Positions 33,806 through 45,688 of a stretch of DNA of 64,000 nucleotides are shown piece by piece. The translations under genes were made by a program, and so were the position numbers. The stretch comes from Cacajao melanocephalus (lineage: Eukaryota > Chordata > Mammalia > Primates > Pitheciidae), in assembly GCA_963573385.1 (NCBI GenBank), contig CAUYLG010051124.1, positions 34,828 through 98,827 of the forward strand, read 5' to 3'. The notes beneath the pieces are model-generated. The model ran no database searches. It was not told the DNA's origin and saw only the letters and a list, made by a program, of their open reading frames with translations. Each line of letters starts with the position of its first letter. Position 1 is the first letter of the stretch.

Positions 33806-35784
33806 TCACCTTCTTCACCGCCTCCAAAACACCTTGACAGATGCCCCCACCCTGCTCCTGGGCTCCTGGGCACGGTCAACCTCTCCCTGTCATGGATTCC
33901 AACAGTCTATGAGCTTCTATTTCAGCCTCATCACCATTTTCTGGCCATGTGATTTTTGTAGCAGTCTGACTTCCCCCAGATGGAACTTCCAGGGGGAATC
34001 AAAACTCATTCACCACCAGTGCCTGATGTAGGGAGGGCAGCGGGTTGACCGGAGTGGGAAACAGGCAAGGCTGGAGTGAACAGGGGCAGGCATGCATCCT
34101 ACAGACACCAGGGCCCACAGCGCAGGGGTATGCGCAGATGACGGCTTGTCTTTGTACGAGACAGTGTCGGACGACCACAAGACTACCTGGAACCCATATA
34201 CGGGTCCACTTGGCACAGCTCCTGGCCCCTAGTAAGGCAGAACTGGTGTTCCTTTCTTCTCTTCCTCTCTCCATAGAAGCTAGCAACAAGATTTGTAGCT
34301 TTTTTCTTTAACCTCTCCCCGTCCCCTTTTCTAAGGTCATCCAAATTCAGTGCCAAGATCAGGGTACCTGAAGACTTAGTGCTGGGCTCCCTGGAGGTGC
34401 CAACTTGTGTTCTGGCCCAAGTGAGATGTTACAGAAACAGTGATGAGGGCCTGGAGTTTATGGGAGGAGAGTGGCAGGAACCATTCACCGAAGGAAAGGG
34501 GCAGGTGAAGGAGCCTTTGGGGCCCAGACGGCAGGGAGCCAGCACAGCACGAGAGGCCCTTCCCCAATACTTCGAAGGTTCCCTTTCCTCTGACAAGCAG
34601 AGGAGCCTTTCAACTCAGGGGGGAGGAACCCAGGGAGGCGGGTTTGGCTCTGTCTGAATGTGTCATCCCCCAGAAGCAAACCCTGAGACAAGGATGCGGG
34701 CAGCTAAATCATTTGGGAAGTGATCCCAGGAAACAGAAGGGTGAGAGGAAGTGAGACAGGAGGGGAGGGCAGCCGGTCATGGGGTGTCATCAAGCAAGTC
34801 ACCACTGTGGGCAACTGAAGCTTCATCCCTGTAGGACACTCCAAGAACTCATGCAGAATGCACAGCAGAGATCTCCCACCCAGCGGGGAGGGAGCGGAGT
34901 CAAGAAACCCATTTCCACTGGGACTTCGGTGTTTAGTCCCGACCTGAACTGCAGCAGAAGTTTGTTGATTGTATTTCTTCTTTTCCAACATCTGCCACAG
35001 TTGGAAGATACACTCATTTTTATATGAGCAAAAACGCAGAAAGAATGAGTTAATGAATAATTTTGTGTGTTTCAACTGAATAGATGGAGTTGCTAGAACC
35101 CAGCAGAGGGACGAAGAGTGGATGATCCCTCTCCCAGCCTCTGCGAGGTCTCGGGGAGTTATGCTAAAAAGACTCCCTGTCTTGCTTGGTCAGAATAAAT
35201 CACGTGTTCTTCGTGTTTGCCAGGAGCATAGTGTAGACTGGACTACAGTCTATCTGTTTTATTCCTTGTGGGAAGCGCTGGAAATCTTCAAAGTACAAAA
35301 TTCACTATGTTAGGTTTAAGAAGAAAGAGAATCACTTCTTCGTGTCTGAGGTCCTGTTCACTTCCACGACTTTCCTTCCTCTGGAAAGTGCCCATGGATG
35401 GCCCCTGGCTGGTGAGTTTCTCAGTAAGAATGAAACATGTTTCTCATGGCTGCGTGGGGCAAATGTCTACCTTTCATTCCAGTGAGGAAGAAGTCTCAGA
35501 ATTATGCTAATTGGCTAAGGTTTAGTGGATAAATTTAAAATAGTCCCAAATATCCAGTAAGCCAGGGCAGCATTGCCTCAAGGGAAGTATCGGGGTGGAA
35601 ATAATGATTACCTAAATTAAAAACCCAAAAGAGAAACTAGCATCTGTTTCGGGGGTTAGAAGAAAGAAACGGTAAAAAGTCTGTATCTGTGTTCTTGTTA
35701 GGGTGAGGGAGTGGACCATGGCGAGGGTCTGGATGGGGGAATAAGGGAGATGGAAACTCATGGAGGATCCAAAATTCAGAGATG
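33806..35784. other. Unclassified DNA
   Basis: About 2 kb with no recognised gene or repeat. Several 60-120 codon frames lie on both strands without motifs. Confidence 0.4.
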
Positions 35785-36838
35785 CAACTTAGCAACAAAA
35801 AGACAAGTAACCCAACTTAAAAACAGGCAGAGGACTTGAATGCACATTTTCCCAAAGAAGACACAAATGGCCAATAAGCACATGAAAAGACGCTAACATC
35901 ATTAGTCATTAGGGAATGTAAAACAAAACCACAATGATATACCACTGCACACCCACCACGACGGTGAAAATCAAAAAGACAGAAGATAGGTGTTGGCAAG
36001 GATATGGGAAACTGGAACTCTCACGCACAGCTGGTGGAAACGTAAAACGGTGCAGCTGCTGTGGGAAATAGCCTGGCAGCTCCTTAGACAGATGAACACA
36101 GCTTTTTTTTTTTTTTTCTTTTTTCTGTCTCTCTCTTTTCTCTCTTGGACCTTGGCGCTCACTTGGATCTCTGCTAAGTGCACCTTCCTCCTTCCTGTTC
36201 TAAAGCTTTTTAAATAAACTTCCATTCCTGCTCTGGAAAGAAAAAGTTGAACACAGAGATACCATATGACCCAGCAATTCCACTCCTTAGTAAATTCCCA
36301 AGAGAGATGAAAACACACGTCCACGCACAAACTTGTATCTGTACATTCACAGCAGCATGATTCACAATAGCCAAAAAATAGAAACAAGTCAAATGTTCAT
36401 GGACTGATGAAAGGATAAACAAACTGTGGTTTATCCATGCCATGGGCCCTTACCCAGCTATAAAAAGGAACGGCTCTTGATACATGCTGCAAATCAGATG
36501 AACCTCGAACACATCACGCTCAGCAAAAGAAGCCAGACGCGAAAGGTTGCATGTTGTAAATTCCACTTATATAACATTTCCAGAAAAGGTCAATCCATAG
36601 ACCAGGAAGTAGATTCGTGGTTATTGGGGTGTTGGGTAGGAGAGAATGGGGAGTTATCGCTTCCCGGAGCAGAGTTTCCTTATGGGATAGTAAGAATATT
36701 CCAGAATCAGATCTTGATCATGATCGTGCAACATCTATGACTGCACTAAAATCCACTGAAGTGTATACTTTAAAGTGGTTCAAATGATACGTTTTGTTAT
36801 GTGAATTTTGCCTCAGTAATAGTTTTTAAAAACGTACT
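35785..36838 (+). repeat. L1 LINE 3' end (ORF2 end plus 3' UTR), sense
   Basis: 'acaaatggccaataagcaca', 'accatatgacccagcaattc', 'cagcagcatgattcacaata', 'tgaacctcgaacacatcacg' and 'aagtggttcaaatgatacg' trace the end of L1 ORF2 and the 3' UTR of an L1M-type element. The reading frame is broken by many changes and by a 144-bp insertion at 36102-36245. Confidence 0.93.
36102..36245 (+). mobile_element. Short retroposed LTR-end-like fragment nested in L1
   Basis: Flanked by 'gatgaacacag' (36091-36101) and 'gttgaacacag' (36246-36256), an 11-bp target duplication with one mismatch. The insert starts with a T15 run, contains 'gaccttggcgctcacttgg', has AATAAA at 36213-36218, and ends in an A-rich tail 19 nt later. 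This fits reverse transcription of a 5'-truncated polyadenylated transcript ending in a retroviral LTR. Family not identified. Confidence 0.6.
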
Positions 36839-36910
36839 TTTAATAGGGGTATAGCCATAAATCATAAATTGTGAAGCACGGCTAAAAAGAACACTTGAAG
36901 TCCTTTCTTC

Positions 36911-37290
36911 AAAAACTGTAAAGAGTTTCAGGATGGCGACGGCAGAGCCTTAAACCAAGCGAGGCGGCCTGTGGGGTGGCACAGGTTGCACCCCAGAGGC
37001 TGGCCCAGGAGGCAGGGTGGGCGGTGGCTCTGGGGGCCGGATCCCCTGCTCCTCCTTGATGCGGCAGTGCAGTTCTGCCCTTCTCAGGTCCCCGAGCTGC
37101 TGCCATTACAATTTCAGCTTTTGCTTGTCGCAACTCTGCCCCATGGCTTGTCTCTGCCAGGTTCCTCTCCACGTCCCACCGTGGCTGTGACTCTCTCTCT
37201 CCAAGCGGCTTCCACGGTCACATTCTGGAGGGAGGGAACCTGCAGGCACCCTGCTTTCTGGTTGGAGGAGGTGTAGGGGGCTGTTTCCCT
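36911..37290 (-). pseudogene. Possible decayed coding remnant, unidentified
   Basis: On the minus strand, after one in-frame stop, a frame reads ...QLGDLRRAELHCRIKEEQG, then a proline-rich stretch, and stops at about 36952. A charged helix followed by a Pro-rich tail looks protein-like, and a matching upstream frame (37106-37402) ends in that same stop. I know no parent protein. No intact start, A-tail or target duplication is visible. Chance GC-rich frame is an equal alternative. Confidence 0.2.
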
Positions 37291-37524
37291 GCAGCTGTGT
37301 CATAGATTGCTGGGACCTCTTCCTCAGCTGTGGCTGCGAGGGGGGTCCTGTGGGCAGAAGCCCGAGGCTCCTTTGGAAAGGCTGGGTGGGATCCCTTCCC
37401 ATGGTGGGGAAGAGGACTGCACGTCAGTGTCAGCTACAGCTGTGTGGTTCACAGGAAGATGATGGGGGAGGTCCTGGGAACGATGGCCTTGGCCGTCCTT
37501 TCCCTACTGCCCATGTGACCTCTT
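37291..37524. other. Unclassified GC-rich DNA
   Basis: No gene or repeat recognised; two overlapping sense frames lack motifs. Confidence 0.4.
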
Positions 37525-37625
37525 CAGGTGACAGCTTCTTGATATTGGGCAAGTCATTTAAGTTCCCTGACCCTCCATGACCTCTTCCGTAAATGGGAAT
37601 AAAACCTTAGCTGTTCACGCACAGG
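37525..37625 (+). repeat. MIR SINE core fragment, sense
   Basis: 'gatattgggcaagtcattta', 'agttccctgaccctccatg' and 'ccgtaaatgggaataaaacc' are the MIR core. Confidence 0.75.
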
Positions 37626-37678
37626 CACTGAACCAGGTGATGAAACCAAATAACCTTGTGTGAGCTCCTGCTGTGTTC

Positions 37679-37794
37679 CCTGGGAGGCAGAGGACAGGCG
37701 GCTGGGTGGGGACACCGGTGTGCTTACAGCTTGGGTCCTGGGACGCAGAGGGGAGGCGGCTGGGTGGGGACACAGGTGTCCTTACAGCTGCCTG
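37679..37794 (+). repeat. 58-bp tandem duplication
   Basis: The unit starting 'cctgggaggcagaggacagg' (37679) recurs as 'cctgggacgcagaggggagg' (37737). Both contain 'ggcggctgggtggggacac' and 'cttacagct'. Two full copies with a few substitutions, just upstream of the CpG island. Confidence 0.92.
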
Positions 37795-37849
37795 TGTGTG
37801 CTGCAGAGTAGAGAGAGAGCACTCACACCCGAGCAAGGCCGGTGGGAAG

Positions 37850-38530
37850 GACCCCGGAGGAAGGTGAGGGCGCCCCCGGGGGCTCCAGGGCCTTCGTGGG
37901 AGAGAGGCCTCTGAACTGGACTTTCAGCTAAGCGCGTTTCCACAGGTGGTGAAGAGCCTTCCAGACAGAGGCAGCCGCTGGAGCCCCGCAGAAGCAGGGG
38001 AGCGCCCGAGGGAGGCGTCCCCGCCAAGGGGAGGGAGAAGTGGGGTCAGCAAGGCCGGTCGAGGCCAGAGGGAGCCGTTTCCGAGGCCCTCAGCCTCCTT
38101 CTCGTCTTCCCTCCTTCTCACCAGAGGCGCCACCACGGCTCCCTGTGCCCCCACGTCCCTGCCGGGTCTCCCTGACTCCACAGGAGCCGCAGCCCTCGAG
38201 GAACGGGCCTGGCCGGCCCAGGCCTCACTGCCGCGGGGAACCTCACCCCGAGGAAAAGGCGCCGCCCCCATCTTGGGTTCCAGGCGACTGCACGAGTTCG
38301 GAGTCGGGAAATCCCGGGGTGTCCCCGGTGCAGGGCGGGGCGCAGCCCCCAGAACTCCCGCCCCAGACCTGGGGCTGTCAGCAGCTCCCGGCCCATCTTC
38401 CATTCCGGATGCCAACAAGTCTCTCCTCACCTTCCCCTCTGTCTGCGCTGCCGGGGGCTGCGGCGATCGCTCAGGATCCGGGAGGTCTGAGTGGGCCCCG
38501 GGGCGGGGAAGGAAGGGAAGGAAGCCACAC
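37850..38530. promoter_or_regulatory. CpG island, candidate promoter
   Basis: My hand count gives about 42 CpGs in 37981-38520, in DNA that is roughly two-thirds GC; elsewhere in the window CpG is rare. Two GC boxes (GGGCGGGG) lie near 38334 and 38499, a GCGATCGC palindrome at 38462-38469, and a YY1-like CCATCTT at 38269-38275. No TATA box is seen. Strong donor-like AAG|GTGAGG sites occur on the plus strand (GT at 37864) and on the minus strand (exon end 38431). Three open frames of 230-250 codons overlap here on both strands, as expected where stop codons are rare. Promoter function is inference. Confidence 0.65.
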
Positions 38531-38984
38531 GCAGGTGTGGCGCTCAGAGCCAGGGCCTCACTCCACCCCAGGCCCCCTCCCAGGACCGGCCAGACCCCCC
38601 ACCTCCCCTCATCCAGCCCTGCCCGCCTCCCCCAGATACCTCCATGACTGCCCATCGGTCCACCGAACCACACTGGTGAGAGAAGGCAGAGAGCCCGAGC
38701 CGTGCACCCGGGATGGGACTCTGAGGACCACGTGAACTTGGCCTTTCAAATAGTTCCCGTTTCCCTCAGTGTTTCCAGAGCGGAGGGGTGGATACTGGAT
38801 GCTCTGCTCTAGCCCCTTCTGTAGGAGGTATTTCCACCACAAACTCACACTCGCTCTGCTTTCATCGCCTTCTCGAACCTACACGTAAGAGGCAACCTTA
38901 GGACAATATAGTCAGCAGTAGCCAACGTGGAGTTTTCTTTTCTTTAAATAAAAATTTCTTAAAATAATTAAAATTAAAATTTTG
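38531..38984. other. Island flank and unclassified DNA
   Basis: GC content falls after 38700. No gene recognised. A donor-like CTG|GTGAGA is at about 38675 on the plus strand. Confidence 0.4.
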
Positions 38985-40380
<1,396 letters not shown>

Positions 40381-40470
40381 GTGAGATGTCCCTTCCTCCC
40401 CTGACTGCCAGGTATTTGCTGCTCTGATGGCTCATCAGGCTTTCCGTTATTGTTTAAAAATCAGCTCTGG

Positions 40471-40768
40471 GGCCAGGCGCGGTGGCTTACACCTGTAATC
40501 CCAGCACTTTGGGAGGCCTAGGCAGGCAGATCACTTGAGGCCAGGAGTTCAAGACAAGCCTGGCTAACATGGCAAAACCCTGTCTATACTAAAAATACAA
40601 AAGTTAGCTGGGTATGGTGACACATGCCTGTAGTCCCAGCTGAGACAGGAGAATCGCTTGAACCAGGGTGGCGGAGGTTGCAGTGAGCTGAGATGGTGCC
40701 ACTGCACTCCAGACCTGGCAACAGAATGACAGAATGACACTCTGTCTCAAAAAAAAAAAAAAAAAAAA
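40471..40768 (+). repeat. Alu SINE, full length, sense
   Basis: 'ggccaggcgcggtggcttac' start and an A-tail of about 20. Target duplication 'aaaatcagctctgg' before and 'aaaattagctttgg' after. A small duplication, 'cagaatgacagaatgacact', lies before the tail. Confidence 0.97.
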
Positions 40769-40984
40769 TTAGCTTTGGTTTATTCAGCTGATTCCCCCTC
40801 TTCAACAATCATTCCCTTATTCCTTGCCCCCTGACCCTTCTGTGAGCCATAGCACATCTTAGAGCTATAGAGAAAAATATCACATCTCCATATACCCAGA
40901 TAGGCATGGAAGGATGAGAGAGGTGTGGTTTTCTGCGCACTGACAATGGGGCTTAGCTCTTGTGCTTTGGGTAATTTTTTGGGT
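40769..40984. other. Unclassified DNA
   Basis: No gene or repeat recognised. Confidence 0.4.
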
Positions 40985-41130
40985 TCAGTCTCCATAACAA
41001 CCCTGAGAAATGAGTGTTAATATTCCCTTTTTGTGAAGAGGAAACATTAGGCTGAGGAAAATGTCACTTCAAGTAACTAGCAGAGCTGAAATTTAAACCT
41101 AACTCTGCTCACTCTGAAATCCAGAGCCCA
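40985..41130 (-). repeat. MIR SINE, antisense
   Basis: 'ccataacaaccctgagaaat', 'gtgaagaggaaacattaggc', 'caagtaactagcagagctg' and 'aatttaaacctaactctgc' follow inverted MIR. Confidence 0.78.
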
Positions 41131-41195
41131 CCAGGGCTCTCAGCAGGGATGGAGAGTGAGCCCATTCTCCGCCTTCTGTGTAGAGTCTTGGAAGG

Positions 41196-41537
41196 TGTCT
41201 TAGTTCAAATCGCTGTAACAAAAGATCATAGACGGGGTGGCTTAAGCAACATTGGTTTCTCAGTTCTGGAGGCTAGAAGTCCAAGATCAAGGTACCAGCA
41301 GAGCCATGTCTAATGAGGGTCCTGGCTTTTAGGTAGCACCTTCTTGTGTCTTCAGGTGGTGGAGAGAGAGTGCTGCTCTCTTATAAGGGGGCTAATCTCA
41401 TCATGCGGGGATCCACGCTCATTACTTTATCTAAACTTAATCGCTCCCCAAAAGCCCTATTGCCAAATACCATCCCATTGGGGTTAAGGCTTCAACGTGT
41501 GAATTTGAGGAGAAGGGACAAAAATTCAATCCACAGC
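41196..41537 (-). repeat. MLT1 LTR (MLT1A-like), antisense
   Basis: 'tgtcttagttcaaatcgctg', 'cttaagcaacattggtttct', 'ctggaggctagaagtccaag', 'gtgtcttcaggtggtgg' and terminal 'aattcaatccacagca'. About 340 bp, TG to CA, no internal region attached. Confidence 0.88.
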
Positions 41538-42189
41538 AGAGGCCCCTCCTGCCAGGAGTCCCTCTGGCCCCACAAACGGACAGGGGCCCCTCTTGTCCCA
41601 ACACAGAAACAGGGCCCTCTTAGTAGGGAAATGGCCTATTAAGGATGTAGTTTGTTTCTCAGGCCTGACTTTCCTTTGCAGGAAAGGAAGATGTCTATAA
41701 ATTCTGTATCATTGCCTGATGATAGAGAGAATAGGATTCCGGCAGGGAAGTGAGAGAGAACCATCTGCTTGGTGACTTTGGTCATTTCCCTGGAGTCAGG
41801 AAGCTTCTGCATCCACTTTGCAATCTTCTTGGCAACTCAAGCCAAGGACGCATTCCTTGTATGAAATGTCGGTGGTGTCCCCATGGGCCCAGCGATTAAC
41901 TGTTGCTATTACCTGTGACTTTGCAGTGATGGAGGCTGAAGGGCAGGGTGGCCTTGGCACACTCCCGAGGTGGAACCAGACCATGTGCACTGGGGTCACC
42001 ATGCTTGGGGTTGGGAGCATGGTGGGACTCTCAGCAGGGGACATGCAGAGGAGTCCTAAGCAATCCTGAATCCCCTAAGACCCCTCCAGCCGCACTGCCA
42101 CATATTTTCATATTCTTAAACCCACTGTGATTAGTGGCCACAGAGAAAGCTTACGCATTAAGAACTGGCCTTCTTGAAAAAGGTAGGCT
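41538..42189. other. Unclassified DNA
   Basis: No gene recognised. Frames at 41796-42130 on both strands overlap. Confidence 0.4.
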
Positions 42190-42345
42190 TGTGATTGTAA
42201 CACAAAGGATAAGTGCTTGATGGGGTGGATACCCCATTTCCCATGATATAATTATTATGCATTAGAGGCCTATATCAAACGTCTCATGTACCCCATAAAC
42301 ACCTACTAGGTACCCACAAAAATAAAAAATAATTTTTTTAAAAAG
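42190..42345 (+). repeat. L1 3' UTR tail (L1MA/L1PB type), 5'-truncated
   Basis: 'aacacaaaggataagtgctt', 'ggataccccatttcccatga', 'tctcatgtaccccataaaca' and 'tacccacaaaaataaaaaat' are the last 150 bp of a primate-age L1, ending in an A-rich tail. Confidence 0.9.
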
Positions 42346-42389
42346 GGGGTGTTGTGGATTTTCAACTTGGTAGAAGCCAAAACATTTTA

Positions 42390-42800
42390 TTTCAGTCATT
42401 CAGTCAATCAACAAACACCTATTAAATTTCTACCATGTACCCAGCCACGGTCAGAGACAAATAGTATGTAGCTCCCACCTTCAAAAACTCACAGGCAGGT
42501 CACTCGTGTGCCCAGATCTGGGTCCAAGTGCTGTGGTGCAGCTAAGTGGAGGGGCTGACGGGTACGGGAGAATGGCAGAGGGCACCTGAGGTGGCCTGTA
42601 GGAGCTTCGCAGAAAATGTGCCTGGGGCCTGGCTGAGGAGATGCCCAGAATGAGGAGGAAGGGGACGTGGCAGGCAGGGAGGCCTGTGTACAAGGAAAGA
42701 GGCAGGCAGTGCAGCGGGCGGGGGTGAACCCCAGAAGCTGAGCTGGAGCTGTGTGGCTGGAGCGGGGGTCTGCGAAAGGGGCAGTGAGAGAGGGAGAGGC
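42390..42800 (+). repeat. L2 LINE fragment, sense
   Basis: 'ttcagtcattcagtcaatca', 'tattaaatttctaccatgta', 'cagccacggtcagagacaaa' and later 'gtgtggctggagcgg' follow L2. The minus-strand frames of about 200 codons (42489-43135) sit on this and on GC-rich DNA. Confidence 0.62.
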
Positions 42801-43067
42801 CAGGCCTGTCTGGTCCCCAGGGATGGGCTCAGACACCACTGAGACCTGTGGATTAGAGCAAAGTGGAGAGAAGGAAACTTCCCCAGTGGAGAGTTCACAC
42901 TCATACCAGCCCAGGGAGAGGCGTGGCTGGTGAGAGTGCCAGCTAGGAAGAGGAGGATGGCGAGTGTCACTGAGGCAAAGGAGGGGGCTTGAGAAGGCCC
43001 CGCTTGTGTGCCACGTGGTAGCCTGGTTGAAGCAATGCCTCCTGCTTTGTGTGCCATGTGCACACTT
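42801..43067. other. Unclassified GC-rich DNA
   Basis: No gene or repeat recognised. Confidence 0.4.
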
Positions 43068-43186
43068 TCCGTAAAAATGTCTGCATAACCCCTTAATATG
43101 CATGGAATTAAAAGTGAGCACAAATATAACTGCAAAACTCCTTGAGCTGCTACCCTCTGCCTACGGGGTAGCCCTGCTCTTCAGGA
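43068..43186 (+). repeat. 119-bp LTR-like element, copy 1
   Basis: Starts 'tccgtaaaaatgtctgcata', includes 'ccttaatatgcatggaatta' and 'ctgcctacggggtagccctg'. It matches 45891-46009 at 115 of 119 positions without gaps, while the flanks are unrelated. The second copy lies inside an ERV-type LTR, so this is probably an LTR-derived piece. Confidence 0.9.
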
Positions 43187-43209
43187 CCCGTCCTCTGCTT
43201 GACGGGTCC
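43184..43209. other. Perfect 9-bp inverted repeat (hairpin)
   Basis: 'ggacccgtc' and 'gacgggtcc' are separated by an 8-nt loop, exactly at the right edge of the 119-bp repeat. It could be an insertion scar. Confidence 0.6.
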
Positions 43210-43329
43210 CTGGTTCACCTCTAACATTCCCATGTCAGCAAAGCTGCCCCTCTGTGCCCACCCCACCCCCGCCATCCAGTATTTCACCTGGGCCTGAGGC
43301 CACACAGCTGTGAATGAAATACAGTGATG

Positions 43330-43465
43330 AAGGCGAATTGTTTCACTGTTGAACAGATGAGAGAAATGAGTCTCAAAGAGAGGGACGTGCTTGGTCACAG
43401 CAAAGAGAGAGAGGCATGCTTGATCACAGAGTGTGCAGAGTCCTGGGCCTCCGCTCCAGAGTTTA
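43330..43465 (-). repeat. Probable MIR fragment, antisense
   Basis: 'gatgagagaaatgagtctca' followed by 'gcttggtcacagcaaagag' is an inverted MIR core; the rest is degraded. Confidence 0.45.
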
Positions 43466-43834
43466 AAACTGTCCACGGTAGTCCTAGGGGTTTCGTGTTG
43501 ATTTCTGCTGGAAATAGCTAGAAAGGCTGGCTGCAGTAATTACCGTGTCTTCTGCCCTCCGAGGGGCTGCTATCTTTGGCAAGCTAATTACTAATAAGGT
43601 TTGCTCACCCGCCAGTGTAATCACCAAAGAAAACTATCTTTAAGTACTTATTCTGCCCAATTTGAGGTTTGATGTTGCAGCTGCCGTGTTCTGAGAGGCT
43701 CGGTTCTGTGACGGGGGTGTCAGTGCAGAGGACCTCCTGGGCTGCTGAAGCCTCTCGGGGCCTCAAAGCAGCCCCCCACTGCCCACCCCTCCCCAGGGAC
43801 CTCTCCAACCTCTAACAGCAGCTTCCTTGCCTGT
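43466..43834. other. Unclassified DNA
   Basis: No gene or repeat recognised. A small AT-rich patch spans 43580-43660. Confidence 0.4.
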
Positions 43835-43955
43835 CAATCAGGATTAAATCCCAACTCTGCCAACATTCTGGGCTTAAGTTCTTGACATGAAGGTGAGGAC
43901 AGTAATCCATGCCCTAGAGGTCATTGTGGGAAATAGTGAGGCAGTGGCTGCCGAG
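43835..43955 (+). repeat. MIR SINE fragment, sense
   Basis: 'ggattaaatcccaactctgc', 'aggtgaggacagtaatccat', then a 'tgtgggaaatagtgaggcag' tail. Confidence 0.5.
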
Positions 43956-44519
43956 GAGGTGGCATGGGGCTGGGCACCCAGCAGCTCCCAGCCAGGGGTC
44001 CCTGCCTCCCACTTCCCACGGGAGACGACATCTCAGCTGGGTCCTTTCCTTCTTGGCTTCTAGACTAAGAGTATCGTCTGCTCCCCTGTACACAAAACCA
44101 CCTGTGCCCAGAAAAATCTGGAATGATATTCCCCGACATGGGAGTGATGGTGAATTGTCTAGGTGTGGCTGGATTTACGTTTTTATTTGTACCTTTATGA
44201 ATTATTTTCATTTTGTGTAATAAGTATGCATCCTGTTTCTGATTGGAAAGAATAAGCTCAGGAAGTTTATTTCTGAGTAAGGTGCCCAGTGTCCCTGCTT
44301 CCATGCACCAAGGGACCTGCAGAAAGGACACCAGGGCAGGCTGGGCTCCTCCCGTCCACTCAAGGGGGATCGAAAAGACACGCATGTGTAAGAGGTGGGG
44401 ATTCCCAGCTGCCTGCTGATGGCTGGCTTCTGTCATTTGTACTGAAGCATGTTCTGCTCTTCCTGGTTCTGCTCTGCACTCGTTCAAGTGCTGAGTGTTA
44501 AATGCACACTCTGAATGAA
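43956..44519. other. Unclassified DNA
   Basis: No gene recognised. The frames at 43924-44220 (+) and 44065-44535 (-) overlap antisense. Confidence 0.4.
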
Positions 44520-44958
44520 GAGACCCCCCCCCCAAATAGGCTTTGTGTCAGCAACATGGCTGTTTATTCACCTGGGGGCAGGTGTGCTGAGCCTGAAAAG
44601 AGAGTCAGCACAGGGTAGTGGGATAGGAGTTGGTTTTATAGGTTTGGGGTGGGCAGTGGAAAGTTACAGAAGTTACAGTTCAGGGCAGCTTTTGCAAGCT
44701 GGGAGGGGGTTGTAGGATCTGGAGTCATGAGGTTGACCAAGGTCAGTTACAAAGTACAGTTGCCTTATCAGTTGAGATGGGAATAAGGAACAATAGAAGA
44801 ATGTCTCAAAGTTAATTAGATGCTGCAGGGGCTGATCATTCTCCTTTTTGTGGTTTTCCAGTTACCTCAGACTTTCTAGCTCCAGGAACTCATCTGGGGT
44901 ATACATGCAGGTCACAGGGGTTACCATGGTGTAGTCCATGGTGCAGTCAGTCAGCCTA
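44520..44958 (-). repeat. ERV-type LTR, antisense (family not fixed)
   Basis: 'taggctttgtgtcagcaaca', 'tggctgtttattcacctggg', 'tgagcctgaaaagagagtca', 'ggttttataggtttggggtg' and 'atacatgcaggtcacagggg' follow a common ERV1-like LTR read backwards. Preceded by a C10 run. No internal retroviral region adjoins it. Confidence 0.7.
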
Positions 44959-45599
44959 AAAGAACTTACACTGCCAGTTGAACACAGGCTGCCAGCTGTG
45001 CCTCCGTGTGATCGGCCACAGGAAGTGGGTGCAGTCATTAAATCTTGTCAAAATCTCAGAAGCAAATGGAGATGACTGGCTTTTTGTAATATATACATAT
45101 TTCCTCCTCCAAATCAGTTCCATTGATCTGTTTCTAACAGTTGGTGTTCTTCTTTTTTAGTTGCTACTGCAAATCATAAATATGGATTTAAGAATTTTCT
45201 TTTAAAGGCCTGGAAATATTTCTCTGTCCCCAAAATTCCTGAGGTAAGAAAGGCCAGCTGCCACCTTGCGGGGCGTTGCCTCTGGTCGGGGCTCAGAGGA
45301 AAGAGATGCAGATGGGCCAGACCTTGGGGCTGTGCATGCTCTGCTGATTGTCCTCTCACCTGGGAGGACCCCCTTGCTCTCTGGGCCTCCGTGGCACCCC
45401 CATTTGCTAGAAAAGCAGTGGGGCCAAATGAGCTCTCAGGCTGAGAACCTGGCCACGGCCTCATGGCTATAAGGAAGGCCACTCAGTTGGCCCTGCCCAG
45501 CCAAGAGACCTGCAGGGCAGACACCCACAGATCCTAATCCCAAAGGGCAGTGGGCACGGTGGGCATCCCAGGGGACACCAGGGTCAGAGCTATAAGGTT
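44959..45599. other. Unclassified DNA
   Basis: No gene. AT-rich to 45240, GC-rich after. Overlapping frames at 45174-45482 are on opposite strands. Confidence 0.4.
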
Positions 45600-45688
45600 T
45601 AAATAGTCTATACCTCCAGTAAGCTATAGGACAACTCCCTGTGCCTCAGTTTCCTCATCTGCAAAGCAAGGGTTATGAAGATAATACT
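45600..45688 (+). repeat. MIR SINE core, sense
   Basis: 'ctgtgcctcagtttcctcat' followed by 'ctgcaaagcaagggttatg' is the MIR core. It is cut by the LTR that follows. Confidence 0.75.

Noticed and set aside
37924..38735. Three 230-250 codon frames on both strands
   Set aside because: Stop codons are rare in CpG-island DNA; the frames overlap each other and show no motif.
42489..43135. Two minus-strand frames of about 200 codons
   Set aside because: Overlap an L2 fragment and GC-rich text, in two frames at once, with no domain.
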